A stretch of 64,000 nt of DNA, from the NCBI RefSeq assembly GCF_023094165.1, contig NZ_JALMDK010000014.1:124001-188000 (forward strand), given 5' to 3'. Below, piece after piece: positions 48,725 to 58,119 of the stretch; position 1 is the first letter of the stretch; each line of letters begins with the position of its first letter. The notes beneath the pieces were generated by a model that ran no database searches, was not told the DNA's origin, and saw nothing but the letters and a program-made list of their open reading frames with translations. The DNA comes from Crossiella sp. S99.2. GTDB taxonomy: Bacteria > Actinomycetota > Actinomycetes > Mycobacteriales > Pseudonocardiaceae. A program made the translations under genes and the position numbers.

Positions 48725-51109
48725 CTAGGTCGGTCGAACTCTCAAGGTCTCCCCAACGCGAAGAGTGATCTGGCGACGCCAGCCACCCGCGCGCAACTCC
48801 GTGGTCGTGCCGCCGACACTCCGCACCACCGCGCTGGTCACCTTCCCGTCGCGCCAAGCCAGATCGACCTCGAACCCGCCCTTAGCGCCGATCCCGGTGA
48901 CCCGACCCTGCTTCGCCCAAGCCCCCGGCAGCGCGGGCAGGAACTCGATCACCCCCACCCGCGAGTACAGCACCATCTCCAGCATCGCCGTCGGCGCGCC
49001 GAAATTCGCGTCGATCTGGAAAATGGCCCGATCCCCGTTGCGGTACATGTCGAAGAAGTTCGCCGAGGTGCCGTTCTCGTTGGCGATGCTCGGCCGCATC
49101 ACTGTCAGCAACAGCTGATACGCCCGGTCAGCGTCCCGAAGCCGTGCCCAGCAAGCAGATCGCCAGGCACACGCCCACCCGAAGCTCTCCATCCCCCGGA
49201 CCTCCAGCAACTTCCGGATGCCCTCGATGGTGGCCTTCGGCGAGGCGTCGTGGTTCATGTGGTCGCCTGGGAAGAACCCGATCAGCGGCGAGAGGTGGCG
49301 ATGGGTGCGCTCGCCGATGTCGTCCGGGTGCATCCACTCCTGCAGCATCCCGGTCTTCGGACTGACCTCCGGCAGGTACAGCCGCGCCTGAAGATCCTTG
49401 ACCTGCGCGGCGAACTCCTTGTCCCGCCCCAGTGTCGCCGCCGCCAGCTGGAGTTCGCGGAACAGCTCCCAGACGATTTCCTGGGCGTAGCTGATGCCCA
49501 GCGCGTCCTGCGGCCCGTGCTCCGGCGACCAGTCCTTGTCGTCGACCAGCACCTGCCGGGTGCTGCCGTCCGGGTAGGTGTGCGTGATGGTGATCAGTCG
49601 CGCGGCCCAGAACTCGGCCGCGCCCTTGAGCAGCGGGTAGATCCGCTCCAGGTACTTGACGTCCAGGGTGAACTCGTAGTGCTCCCACAGCGACTGGCAC
49701 AGCCAGGCGTTGCCCGCCGGGTGCCACCACCAGCCGAGGCCGCCGTTGGTGTTGGTGGAGAAGGCCACCGTCCACCCGGCGATCTTCCCGGTCGAGTTGC
49801 GGAACCGGTTGCGCGGATCGTTGAACAGCCGCTGGGTCTGCCTGGACCACTCGGGCAGCTGGGCGAGGCAGTACTCGGCCAGCGCGGGGAAACAGCGGCC
49901 GAGACCGGCGCGGTCGGTCAGCCAGTAGTTCATCTGGATGTTGATGTCGGTGTGGTAGTCGGCGTACCAGTCCGGCGAGTTGTTGTGCAGCCACAACCCC
50001 TGCAGGTTGATCGGCAGACTGTCCCGGGACCCGGTGATCATCAGGTACCGGCCGAACTGGAGGTAGCTGGCCTCCAGCTCCGGGTCCGGCTGCCCGGGAT
50101 TGGTGTGCCGCACCGCGAGCCGCGACCAGGAGTCCAGATTCCGTTGCGAGCGGCTGGATTCCCCGAGGTCGACGGTCATCTTCCGGTACAGCGACTGGTA
50201 GTCGGCGACGTGCGTGTTGAGCAACGCGGTCCCGGCGACCTTCGCCTTGGCCAGCGCCCGGTCCCGCGCCACCGTCAGCGGTTCCACCGCGGTGTTCCGG
50301 AAGCCCTTGGCCGCGTCCGGCAGGTAGTCGGTGCCGCCGGAGACCACGATCAGCAGTTCCCGGCAGTCGGTGAAGGTCAGCTCGTTGCCGGTGACCGCGA
50401 CCGTGCCGGTGTCGCTGAACGCGGTGACCACCGCGGCATAACGCAACCCGTTGTCGAACCGGGCCTGCAAGGAGATCGTGCGCGTCCCCGCCTCGCCGGT
50501 CACCGTCTCCGTGCGGGTGGGCTCCAGCCGGATCCGTCCACTGTGGACACCGCCGCCGCGCTGGGTCAACCGCGCCACGATCACGTCGTCCGGGTGGCTG
50601 GAGTAGGTCTCCCGCCGGTACTGCGCGCCCTTGACCCGGTAGGAGGCGGTGACCAGGCCGTTGCTCAGGTCCAGCCGCCTCCGGTAGTCGCTCACCGCGG
50701 CCTTGGTGTGCCCACTGACCTGCACCCGCACCTTGGCGAGCAACCCGAAGGACCCGAAGTCGTTGGGCCCGTAGGGGAACTGCCCGTCGTCCTGCAGCAC
50801 GTCGTTGCGATGCCCGGTCCACAGGGTGGCATCGGTCAGGTACAGCACGTCGTCGGCCGGATCGGACCCGACCAGCGCCCCCAGCCGGCCATTGCCGATC
50901 GGCAACCCCTGCTGGATGATCCGGCTCTCCTCGGCGGGCGCCGGGTACCACAGACTGGTCGCCTCGGACTCCGGCACCAGCGAGACCCCCTGGGGCCGGG
51001 CCACCTCCTCTGCCTGTGCGATGAACGGCCGGACCCCGCTCAGCATCATCCCGGCGCCAACGGCGCCCGTGATGCGCAGGAAGTCCCGGCGCGACGGCGA
51101 GTCGGACAT
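48725..51109 (-). CDS. Tat-exported GH95 alpha-L-fucosidase-type hydrolase
   Basis: 794 aa, ATG 51109. The twin-arginine signal is SRRDFLRITGAVGAGMML. The sequence follows GH95: LWYPAPAEESRIIQQGLPIGNGRLGALVGSDPADD, LQGLWLHNNSPDWYADYHTDINIQMNYW split by helices, WWHPAGNAWLCQSLWEHYEFT, DKDWSPEHGPQDALGISYAQE and FQIDANFGAPTAMLEM, with a C-terminal beta domain. GH95 enzymes are inverting alpha-1,2-L-fucosidases or alpha-L-galactosidases, and which sugar is used here cannot be told. It stands first in a block of secreted-protein genes between cobK and cobM. A good sigma70-type promoter precedes it. Confidence 0.92.
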   Translation of the reverse strand: MSDSPSRRDFLRITGAVGAGMMLSGVRPFIAQAEEVARPQGVSLVPESEATSLWYPAPAEESRIIQQGLPIGNGRLGALVGSDPADDVLYLTDATLWTGHRNDVLQDDGQFPYGPNDFGSFGLLAKVRVQVSGHTKAAVSDYRRRLDLSNGLVTASYRVKGAQYRRETYSSHPDDVIVARLTQRGGGVHSGRIRLEPTRTETVTGEAGTRTISLQARFDNGLRYAAVVTAFSDTGTVAVTGNELTFTDCRELLIVVSGGTDYLPDAAKGFRNTAVEPLTVARDRALAKAKVAGTALLNTHVADYQSLYRKMTVDLGESSRSQRNLDSWSRLAVRHTNPGQPDPELEASYLQFGRYLMITGSRDSLPINLQGLWLHNNSPDWYADYHTDINIQMNYWLTDRAGLGRCFPALAEYCLAQLPEWSRQTQRLFNDPRNRFRNSTGKIAGWTVAFSTNTNGGLGWWWHPAGNAWLCQSLWEHYEFTLDVKYLERIYPLLKGAAEFWAARLITITHTYPDGSTRQVLVDDKDWSPEHGPQDALGISYAQEIVWELFRELQLAAATLGRDKEFAAQVKDLQARLYLPEVSPKTGMLQEWMHPDDIGERTHRHLSPLIGFFPGDHMNHDASPKATIEGIRKLLEVRGMESFGWACAWRSACWARLRDADRAYQLLLTVMRPSIANENGTSANFFDMYRNGDRAIFQIDANFGAPTAMLEMVLYSRVGVIEFLPALPGAWAKQGRVTGIGAKGGFEVDLAWRDGKVTSAVVRSVGGTTTELRAGGWRRQITLRVGETLRVRPT

Positions 51110-51178
51110 GGTCGAGTCCCTTCGATGGGCTGTGGCGGAAGGTCCACCCGAGGCTCGATGTGGTGGTGCGGCGCAGGA

Positions 51179-51207
51179 AAGATACGATCTCTTAACAGAA
51201 CCGTCAA
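51179..51207 (-). promoter_or_regulatory. Promoter of the GH95 gene
   Basis: On the minus strand the -35 is TTGACG (51202-51207), the spacer is exactly 17 bp and the -10 is TATCTT (51179-51184), giving a 5' leader of about 60 nt. A second TTGACG copy lies 11 bp further upstream. The rest of the 51110-51456 gap holds only this promoter and the hairpin near 51390. Confidence 0.65.
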
Positions 51208-51371
51208 CGGCCCGTGGACGTCAACCAAACAGAGCAACGCCCACAAAGGCCCGCCAGCCAGCACTTCTGGGCCACCAAGACGAGCCGGAACAATTCGGAA
51301 TAGATCACCCGGAAACCGGAACACATCCGATGGCTCAAGATGACCGGTCGTATTCAGATCCAGGCAAGAAA

Positions 51372-51415
51372 CCCCGGTGCACTCGCGCGACTCTTGCCGC
51401 GCGGGCACACCGGGG
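51372..51415 (-). terminator. Terminator hairpin of the first trypsin-like gene
   Basis: CCCCGGTG (51372-51379) pairs with CACCGGGG (51408-51415), continued by CGCGCG/CGCGCG after a 4x4 internal loop. It begins about 40 bp past the stop codon at 51457. Confidence 0.6.
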
Positions 51416-51456
51416 CGAAGCGACGGCCAGAGCCGCCGCGGTTCACCTCTTGTTGA

Positions 51457-53157
51457 TCAGCGCTTCAGCGGTTCCGCCACGTCCCAGCTGGTGTCGTGGT
51501 GGAAGTTCGCCCTGGTCTCGTACCACTCCGGCCCGTCGAACTTCGCCAGCCACACCTGGCCGTTGATGTGCCGCAAGAACTTGCCGGGGAAGTTCCACGA
51601 CTCCAGCGACACCCCGGTGCCGCTGAGGCCGTTCTGGGCGCACCAGGTGGCGTCGGCGTTGTACAGGCCGAGGTTGCCCGAGGGTGCGTCCAGGCGCAGC
51701 CTGCCGCCGGCGTGCCGCAGGAAGTTGCCGGGGAAGTTGACCGACTCCAGCGAGTAGCAGCGGGTGTCCTGCCTGCCCGGCACCAGCCGGAAGGTGGCGT
51801 CCGCCCGGTCCAGCTCGGAGCTGCCCGGGTTGACCGGGGACAGGTGACCCAGGCCGTCGGCGTGCCGGATGTAGCGGTCGTTGAGGCCGGGGTTGGTGGC
51901 ACGCACGGACTTGCGGTCCTGGCCCGGCTGGGTCAGGTTGTGCCGGGCCTGGCCGACCACGGTCAGGAACCAGTGCTGGTCCGCCTCGTTCCGGTTGCCG
52001 CCTGTGGTGACCGGACTGCCTTCGCCGGTGGCGAAGTCGGCCGCCTGGAGCACGAGGCCGGAGTCGGTGTTGCGCAACATGATCGAGCCGGCCCTGGCAG
52101 GCAGTGCCGTCCATCGCTGCCGGTACCCGGAGCCATCGGCGTGGCAGCGGCTCTGCACCACCGCGGTGTAGGCCGGGGCGCTCGGCTCCAGGCACATGAG
52201 CTTGTTGTTCATGCTGCGGAAGGCCACCGTGCCGTCACCGCCGTCGAGGACCTCCCAGCGCTGGTTCGGACCGGCGTGGCAGCCCGCGACGACCGTGTGC
52301 GTGCGCTCTTCCCAGCGGGCGAAGTACACGTCCAGGCACTTCTGCGAGTGCACCCCGCGCAGCTCGACGATGTTGCCGGGCTCCAGGCCGGGGATCTTGC
52401 GGCTTTCCTTGATCAGCTCCTCGATCCACGGGCCGAGGTCGTCGGTGCGGGCATCGGCCGCGCCGGGTGTGCCGCCGGTGACGCCCTGGCAGCCCTGCTG
52501 GCCGGACGTGGTGTGCACGCCGAGCAGTTCGGGCGTGCCGGCCCGTTCCCGGAAGGTCGGGCCGCCGAAGTCGCCGTCGCAGATCGCGGCGCCCGCCGGG
52601 TTCTGCGCGGTGAGGGTGAAGTTGTCGGCGCCCAGGCCGGAGGCGGTGAACAGCGCGGTGTGCGCGCGCTCCGGCCGGGCCTGGCCGGCGGTGCGGCCGT
52701 AGCCCACGGCCCGGACCACTTCGCCCTCGGTCGCCGGGGCGGCCCGGTAGGCCAGCGGGGTGATGTCGTAGACCGGGTCGGTGAGCCGGGCCATCAGCAC
52801 GTCCCTGGCCGCGTCCAGCCGGAACTCGGCCACCTCGCGCACGGCCGTGCGCGCCTTGGCCAGGCCCAGGCCGCCGAAGCGGACCGTGGTGCGCTGGGCC
52901 GGGCGACCGGACTCCAGCTGATTGCCTGCCTGGGCCGGGTTCGGGTCGAAGCAGGCGGCCGAGGTGATGACCCACTGCGGGTCGATCAGCGCGCCGGAGC
53001 AGCGCTTGTCACCTTGGTCGAAGGCGGCGGTGAAGGAGTACGTGCCGATCTCCACCTGGTTGCCGTTGCTGATCGCGTGCGCCTGTGCCGTGCCCAGCAG
53101 GGTGAGCGCGGCCGTGACGATGGCAGCACGGACCACCCGCGAACGGGTTGTTGACAC
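51457..53157 (-). CDS. Secreted trypsin-fold protein with lost catalytic residues, ricin-like and AbfB domains
   Basis: 566 aa, GTG 53157 after GGGGGG. A Sec signal (1-28, ending AQAHA) is followed by an S1-type chymotrypsin fold (about 29-245). The catalytic sites are changed: the TAAHC motif reads TSAAC (Ala68 for His), GDSGGP reads GDFGGP (Phe197 for Ser), while Asp119 (RDVLMARL) remains. The protein should be proteolytically inactive. A ricin-type beta-trefoil follows (IVELRGVHSQKCLDVY, NQRWEVL, about 260-400), then an AbfB/CBM42 trefoil (IRHADGLGHL, FPGNFLRHAGG, FPGKFLRHING). A sugar-binding, non-enzymatic role is inferred. It has a paralogue at 54218-55843. Confidence 0.88.
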   Translation of the reverse strand: MSTTRSRVVRAAIVTAALTLLGTAQAHAISNGNQVEIGTYSFTAAFDQGDKRCSGALIDPQWVITSAACFDPNPAQAGNQLESGRPAQRTTVRFGGLGLAKARTAVREVAEFRLDAARDVLMARLTDPVYDITPLAYRAAPATEGEVVRAVGYGRTAGQARPERAHTALFTASGLGADNFTLTAQNPAGAAICDGDFGGPTFRERAGTPELLGVHTTSGQQGCQGVTGGTPGAADARTDDLGPWIEELIKESRKIPGLEPGNIVELRGVHSQKCLDVYFARWEERTHTVVAGCHAGPNQRWEVLDGGDGTVAFRSMNNKLMCLEPSAPAYTAVVQSRCHADGSGYRQRWTALPARAGSIMLRNTDSGLVLQAADFATGEGSPVTTGGNRNEADQHWFLTVVGQARHNLTQPGQDRKSVRATNPGLNDRYIRHADGLGHLSPVNPGSSELDRADATFRLVPGRQDTRCYSLESVNFPGNFLRHAGGRLRLDAPSGNLGLYNADATWCAQNGLSGTGVSLESWNFPGKFLRHINGQVWLAKFDGPEWYETRANFHHDTSWDVAEPLKR

Positions 53158-53254
53158 TGCGGAACCCCCCTATGAGTCCTCGATGAGTGACGAGACGGAG
53201 CCTAGGGCAGGGCGCTGACATTTCGCTTAGCGCCGGGTGTGAGGATGGGCGCTC

Positions 53255-54166
53255 GTGCCCCATCGTGTCCCGCTGATCCCGTTGCTCGCCCTGATCGTGG
53301 CCGTGCTCGCGGTGTCCACCTCCGGCCCGCTGATCGCCTTCGCCGCCGCGCCCGCGCTGGCGATCGCGTTCTGGCGCAACACGATCGCGGTCGGCCTGCT
53401 CACCCCGTTCACCGCACTCCGCCGCGGCCCGGAGCTGCGTGCCGCGGTGGCCGGGGACAAGCGCGGTCCCGGCGGTTACAGCGTGCTGGCCGGGGCGATG
53501 CTGGCGCTGCACTTCGGCACCTGGATGTCCAGTGCCCAGCTCACCACGGTGGCCACCTCGATCGCGCTGGGCTGCACGCAACCGGTGTGGGCCGGGCTGA
53601 TCGCGGTCGGCCAGGGCAAGCGCTTGCCGGTGAGCACCTGGCTGGGCATCGGCCTCGCGGTGGCCGGCGCGGTGTGGACCACGGGCGCGGACTTCCAGGT
53701 CTCCGGCGCCGCGCTGTGGGGTGATCTGCTGGCGGTGCTGGGCGGGATGGCCGCGGCGGGCTATGTGGCCCTGGGCGAGCACGCCCGCACCGCGCTGAGC
53801 ACCACCACCTACACCACGATCTGCTACGCCACCTGCGCGCTGGTGCTGCTGGTGGTGTGTCTGAGCGCGGGCATCCCGCTGACCGGCTACCCGGACAGCA
53901 CCTGGCTGGCCATCCTGGCCATCGCGCTGGGCGCGCAACTGCTCGGGCACTCGATGTTCAACTACGCGCTGCACGCGGTCTCGGCCACCACGATCAGCCT
54001 GGTCACGCTGCTGGAGGTGCCGGGAGCGGCGCTGCTGGCCTGGGCCTGGCTGGGGCAGACGCCTCGGCCCGCGGCGTTGCCGGGGCTGGCGTTGCTGCTG
54101 GCCGGGGTCGCGGTGGTGGTGCTGGCAGGGGCCCGGCGGCCCGCGGCGGCGCCGGTGGCCGGATAG
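53255..54166 (+). CDS. EamA-family (DMT superfamily) membrane transporter
   Basis: 303 aa, GTG 53255. About ten transmembrane helices occur in two EamA repeats (LLALIVAVLAVSTSGPLIAF; FWRNTIAVGLLTPF; LHFGTWMSSAQLTTVATSIALG; then LAILAIALGAQLLGHSMFNYALHAVSATTISLVTLLEVPGAALLAW). Family members export or exchange small metabolites such as amino acids. The substrate is unknown. It is encoded between the two dead-trypsin genes, divergent from the first and convergent with the second. Confidence 0.92.
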   Translation: MPHRVPLIPLLALIVAVLAVSTSGPLIAFAAAPALAIAFWRNTIAVGLLTPFTALRRGPELRAAVAGDKRGPGGYSVLAGAMLALHFGTWMSSAQLTTVATSIALGCTQPVWAGLIAVGQGKRLPVSTWLGIGLAVAGAVWTTGADFQVSGAALWGDLLAVLGGMAAAGYVALGEHARTALSTTTYTTICYATCALVLLVVCLSAGIPLTGYPDSTWLAILAIALGAQLLGHSMFNYALHAVSATTISLVTLLEVPGAALLAWAWLGQTPRPAALPGLALLLAGVAVVVLAGARRPAAAPVAG

Positions 54167-54170
54167 CCGA

Positions 54171-54201
54171 ACGGCCGGGGCGGCAAGGCCACCCCGGCCG
54201 T
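54171..54201. terminator. Bidirectional terminator hairpin
   Basis: ACGGCCGGGG (54171-54180) and CCCCGGCCGT (54192-54201) form a perfect 10-bp stem with an 11-nt loop between the convergent EamA and trypsin-like genes. Confidence 0.7.
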
Positions 54202-54217
54202 CAGTTCAGTTGCGGTG

Positions 54218-55843
54218 TCAGGGCTTCAGCGGCGGGGCCACGGCCCAGCTGGTGTCGGCCTCGAAGGAGTTCGGCGTCTCGTACCACTGCGCGCCGCCCT
54301 TGTAGGCGTTCCACACCTCGCCGTTGATGTGCCGGAGGTAGTTGTCCGGGAAGTTGAACGAGGCGAAGGAGACTCCGTTGCCCGCCGCGCTGTCCCTGGC
54401 ACACCAGGTGGCGTCGTTGGCGAACAGCGGGGTTCCGTTGTTGTCGTCCAGGCGCAGCCTGCCGTTGGCGTGCCGCAGGTACGCGCCGCGGATGTCGCGG
54501 GCCTGCAACGAGTAGCAGCGGCTGTCGGCCAGGCCGGGCACCAGGTCGAAGGTGGCGTCGGCCTTGTCCAGCTCGGGGCTGCTCGCGGTGATCAGGCTCA
54601 GCCAGCCCTCGCCGCGGGCGTGCCGCAGGTAGTGGTCGGCCAGCCCGGCGTTGGTGGCCCGCAGCGAGGCGCGCTGCGGCAGGTCGTGCCGGACCTTGCC
54701 CTTGGCGGTGAGCTGCCAGAGCTGGTAGTCGTAGGGGCGGCTGCCGTCGCGCAGCACCGGCCGGGCGCCAGGGTCGAGGCTGGGCACGGCCAGGCCGCCG
54801 AGGCTGCCCTGGTTGCGCAGCTGCACGGTGCCGTTCTTGCCTGGCGTGATCGCCCAGTCCTGCGCGCTGACGTTGCCGCAGGTCATGAACGTGACACTGC
54901 TGCTCACCGTGGTCAGGCACTTCTGGGTGTAGAGGTTGCGCAGCTTCCGGTACTCGCCGGAGCCGACGATCTCGAACTCCTCCTCGGACCGGCTGCTGCC
55001 ACACTCCGCGGTCAGCTCGCCGCGCAGGCACCAGCCGCTGATCTGGTTCTTCAGCGTGACAACGCCGCCGTCGGTGATCACCGGGTTGGCCCGGCCGGCC
55101 AGCACCTGCTGCTTGATCCAGTCGGTGAGGTCGTCCACCCGGACCGCGGTGGTCGCGTCGCTGGTCTCGGTCTCGCCGAGGCAGTTCCGCCGCGGCGCGC
55201 TGACCAGGATGGCGCCCAGTTCCGGGTTGCCGTCGCGCTGGCGGATCACCGGGCCGCCGAGGTCGCCCGCGCAGATCTCCGCCCCGCCCGAGCCCAGGGT
55301 CAGCGTCGAACCTGCCTGGCTGCCCAGCGGGAAGGCCGCCGAGTGCAGCCGGTCCGCTTCCTCGCTGGCCGCGGCGAGCGCGCCGTAGCCAGTGACGGTG
55401 AGCTGCTCACCGGTGGCGAACCCGGAGGCCGTGGGCATCCGGGCCGGCCAGGTGTCGGGCACCGGGTCGACCAGCTTGACCAGCACCAGGTTGCGATCGG
55501 CGTGCGGGACGAGCTGGCTCGCCTCGGACACCGCGCCCTCGCCGTGGGACAGCTTGGTCCGGCCGACGGTGACCACCGTCCGCTGGGCGGGCGCACCGGG
55601 CCTGACCTGGCCCGGCGTGCCGAAGCAGCTCGCCGCGGTCAGCACCCACTGCTCGTCGACCAGCACACCCGAGCAGGACTTCTCCGCACCGACCCGCAGG
55701 TACGCGCTGTAGCTGTACCCACCGGTAGCCACCGGTGTGCCGCCGCTGATCGCGTGGGCGGGCAACGCGCCCAGCAGGCCGGTGACTACCGACGCGGCCA
55801 GCGCACCGGCCACCGCGGTCTTGCTCAACTTTGCACGCGCCAC
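54218..55843 (-). CDS. Second secreted trypsin-fold protein with all three catalytic residues lost, AbfB domain
   Basis: 541 aa. The GTG at 55843 follows GGGGGAT; upstream in-frame sequence lacks coding bias. A signal peptide (1-31, ending LPAHA) is followed by an S1 fold in which TAAHC reads TAASC (Ser72), the Asp position reads Asn118 (RNLVLVKL) and GDSGGP reads GDLGGP (Leu195). Cysteines and flanking glycines are kept, so the fold is probably maintained. A trefoil-like middle part (about 255-370) precedes a C-terminal AbfB module (YLRHARGEGWL, AYLRHANGRLRL, NYLRHINGEVW). The overall design matches the 51457-53157 protein, indicating duplication with separate loss of catalysis. A carbohydrate-binding or decoy/inhibitor role is speculative. 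Confidence 0.87.
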   Translation of the reverse strand: MARAKLSKTAVAGALAASVVTGLLGALPAHAISGGTPVATGGYSYSAYLRVGAEKSCSGVLVDEQWVLTAASCFGTPGQVRPGAPAQRTVVTVGRTKLSHGEGAVSEASQLVPHADRNLVLVKLVDPVPDTWPARMPTASGFATGEQLTVTGYGALAAASEEADRLHSAAFPLGSQAGSTLTLGSGGAEICAGDLGGPVIRQRDGNPELGAILVSAPRRNCLGETETSDATTAVRVDDLTDWIKQQVLAGRANPVITDGGVVTLKNQISGWCLRGELTAECGSSRSEEEFEIVGSGEYRKLRNLYTQKCLTTVSSSVTFMTCGNVSAQDWAITPGKNGTVQLRNQGSLGGLAVPSLDPGARPVLRDGSRPYDYQLWQLTAKGKVRHDLPQRASLRATNAGLADHYLRHARGEGWLSLITASSPELDKADATFDLVPGLADSRCYSLQARDIRGAYLRHANGRLRLDDNNGTPLFANDATWCARDSAAGNGVSFASFNFPDNYLRHINGEVWNAYKGGAQWYETPNSFEADTSWAVAPPLKP

Positions 55844-55934
55844 AGCGCAGATCCCCCTTGAGTCGACGAAATCCTTACGTGCCAAGGGGACGCCGCTCCC
55901 CCGCAGGGAGACTATGCAGAGCTTTCCGGGGTCG

Positions 55935-58091
55935 TCAATCCGCTGTTCGCCGCGTGCCGGTGCCCACCGTGGGCACTGCTCCATCCGGGTCAAGTGGTCT
56001 GAACCGCTGGGTTTCTGGGTCCAAAATGGACAGTCGGGCCTGGCCGATGTCGAAGAACAGCCCGATCACCTGGAGCCTGCCCTCGGCGACCGCGGCACGC
56101 ACCATGGGCAGCCGGGCCAGCGCCTCGGCCTGCACCGCGACGTTGACCTTGGCCAGCCGGTCGGCCTCCTCCTGTTCGCCGGCGCCGGCCGGGTGACCGG
56201 CGTGGAAGGCGCGCAGGCTGGGCAGCCCGGCGCGCAGCCAGCGGCCCAGCGAGTCGTCCTGGTCGGCGCGGCCGGAGAGCAGGCTGGTCATGCCCGCGCA
56301 GGCGGAATGGCCGCAGACCATCAGGGTGGGCACCCGCAGCACCTCGACCGCGACGTGCACGGAGGCTTCGATGCCGTCGTCGCCGGGTGGCACCAGGTTG
56401 CCGACGTTGCGCACGGTGAACAGGTCGCCCGGCCCGCTGGTGGTGATCATGTTGGGCACGATCCGGGAGTCGGCGCAGGTCAGGAACAACCCGTGCGGGC
56501 GTTGCAGCACCGCGAGTTGCTCGAAGAGCGGGCGCAGCAGCGGCGCGGAGTGCCGGTGGTACTCGCGCACGCCGGTCTCCAGCGGGGAACCCGAACGCGG
56601 CCGGGGCAGCTCGCCCTGCCAGCTGGACCAGGGTGCGAACCAGCGTGGCAGCACGGGTTTGCGGTCCGCGCCGAGTTCGGCCACCACCACGGTGCCACCG
56701 CGTTCCTCGTGCTGGCGCCGCCAGCCGGAGAGGTGTTCGTAGGCGGCGTGGTCCAGGAAGTCCGCGACCAGCTCGATGTCCACAGTGGACCTGTCCGGGA
56801 TCTGCCCGAGCATCCGGGAAAGCCTTGGCAGGGAAAGGAAACTCAGGGTGCCCTCGACCTGCACCCGCCACCGGCCGGGCGCGGACTCGGTGACCCGGAC
56901 CCTGGCCCAGACCACCCGGCGCAGCACCAGCACCACCGAGACGGCCAGGCCGATCAGCACGCCCTGCAACAGATCCAGGAACACCACCCCGGACGCGGTG
57001 GCCAGGTAGGCCAGGGCTTCCCGGTGCCGCCAGGCCGAGCGCACGTCCTCGATCCGGACCAGCTGCAGGCCGATGAACACCAGCAGCCCGGCCAGCGCGG
57101 CCATCGGCACCCGTTCGATCACCCCGGCCAGCAGCAGCACGAACAGCAGCACCCACACCCCGTGCAGGATCGCCGAAGCCCTGGTGCGGGCACCGGCGGC
57201 CACGTTGGTCGAGCCGCGCACGATCACCCCGGTCACCGGCAGTCCGCCGAGCAGGCCGGAGGCCGTGTTGGCCGCGCCCTGGCCGAAAAGTTCGCGGTCC
57301 AGGTCGCTGCGGGTGCCGGCCAGTTTGTCCACGGCCACCGCGGAGAGCAGGCTTTCCACGCTCGCGATGACGGTCAGGGTGAGCACCGCGAGCAGCACCG
57401 CGCCCCAGTCGCCGCCGGGAAGCTGGGGCAGGCGCAGGGATTCCAGCAGCGAGCCGGGCAGGTCCACCCGGACCAGGTCGAGTCCGGCGACCTCGGCCAG
57501 CACGGTGGCCAGCAGCACCGCGACCAGCGGTCCGGGCACCCGGCGCACCGGCGCGGGCAGGAAACCCCACAGCAGCAGCACACCCAGCACCAGCAACCCG
57601 ATCAGCGCGGCGGGCCCGTGTAAGTCGAGCAGCTGGCCGGGCAGTTCAAGGAGGTTGGTCAGCGCGCTGGTGCCGGGCTGGCCGCCCAGCAGCACGTGCA
57701 GCTGGCCGAGCACGATGACCAGGCCGATCCCGGCCAGCATGCCGTGCACCACCGCGGGGGAGATGGCCAGCGCGGCGCGGGCCACCCGGCACAGGCCGAG
57801 GACGAGTTGCAGCACCCCGGCGGCCACGGTGATCCCGCAGGTGACCGCCCAGCCGAACTGGTCGATGAACCCGGCCACCACCACGGTCAGCCCAGCCGCG
57901 GGCCCGCTGACCAGCAACGGGGATCCGCCCACGGCCGCCGCCACGATGCCGCCGACCACCGCGGCGACCAGGCCGGCCACGATCGGCGCGCCGGAGGCCA
58001 CCGCGATGCCCAGGGACAGCGGCACGGCGACCAGGAAGACCACCAGCGAGGCAGGCAGGTCGTACCGCAGGTCGCGTCGCAGCCAGTTCAT
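55935..58091 (-). CDS. SulP-family anion transporter fused to a beta-carbonic anhydrase
   Basis: 718 aa, ATG 58091 with AAAGGGGGAA upstream. Residues 1-400 are a SulP/SLC26 membrane domain with about 12-14 helices (LPASLVVFLVAVPLSLGIAVASGAP; VSGPAAGLTVVVAGF; TVIASVESLLSAVAVD). A STAS-like domain follows (about 410-490). Residues about 510-718 are a beta-class carbonic anhydrase with zinc ligands Cys539 (CADSR), His595 and Cys598 (CGHSAC) and the Asp-Arg dyad Asp541/Arg543. Such fusions are known and are thought to couple bicarbonate transport with CO2 hydration, but transport of sulfate has not been excluded. A 7-6-7 inverted repeat lies 29 bp upstream. Confidence 0.93.
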   Translation of the reverse strand: MNWLRRDLRYDLPASLVVFLVAVPLSLGIAVASGAPIVAGLVAAVVGGIVAAAVGGSPLLVSGPAAGLTVVVAGFIDQFGWAVTCGITVAAGVLQLVLGLCRVARAALAISPAVVHGMLAGIGLVIVLGQLHVLLGGQPGTSALTNLLELPGQLLDLHGPAALIGLLVLGVLLLWGFLPAPVRRVPGPLVAVLLATVLAEVAGLDLVRVDLPGSLLESLRLPQLPGGDWGAVLLAVLTLTVIASVESLLSAVAVDKLAGTRSDLDRELFGQGAANTASGLLGGLPVTGVIVRGSTNVAAGARTRASAILHGVWVLLFVLLLAGVIERVPMAALAGLLVFIGLQLVRIEDVRSAWRHREALAYLATASGVVFLDLLQGVLIGLAVSVVLVLRRVVWARVRVTESAPGRWRVQVEGTLSFLSLPRLSRMLGQIPDRSTVDIELVADFLDHAAYEHLSGWRRQHEERGGTVVVAELGADRKPVLPRWFAPWSSWQGELPRPRSGSPLETGVREYHRHSAPLLRPLFEQLAVLQRPHGLFLTCADSRIVPNMITTSGPGDLFTVRNVGNLVPPGDDGIEASVHVAVEVLRVPTLMVCGHSACAGMTSLLSGRADQDDSLGRWLRAGLPSLRAFHAGHPAGAGEQEEADRLAKVNVAVQAEALARLPMVRAAVAEGRLQVIGLFFDIGQARLSILDPETQRFRPLDPDGAVPTVGTGTRRTAD

Positions 58092-58119
58092 CGGTTCCCC
58101 CTTTCCTACCAACACTATG

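Noticed and set aside
48725..55843. Mobile element carrying the GH95/trypsin block
   Set aside because: No transposase, integrase or target-site duplication is visible; only the palindromic elements mark the borders, so I describe a possible rearrangement rather than a mobile element.
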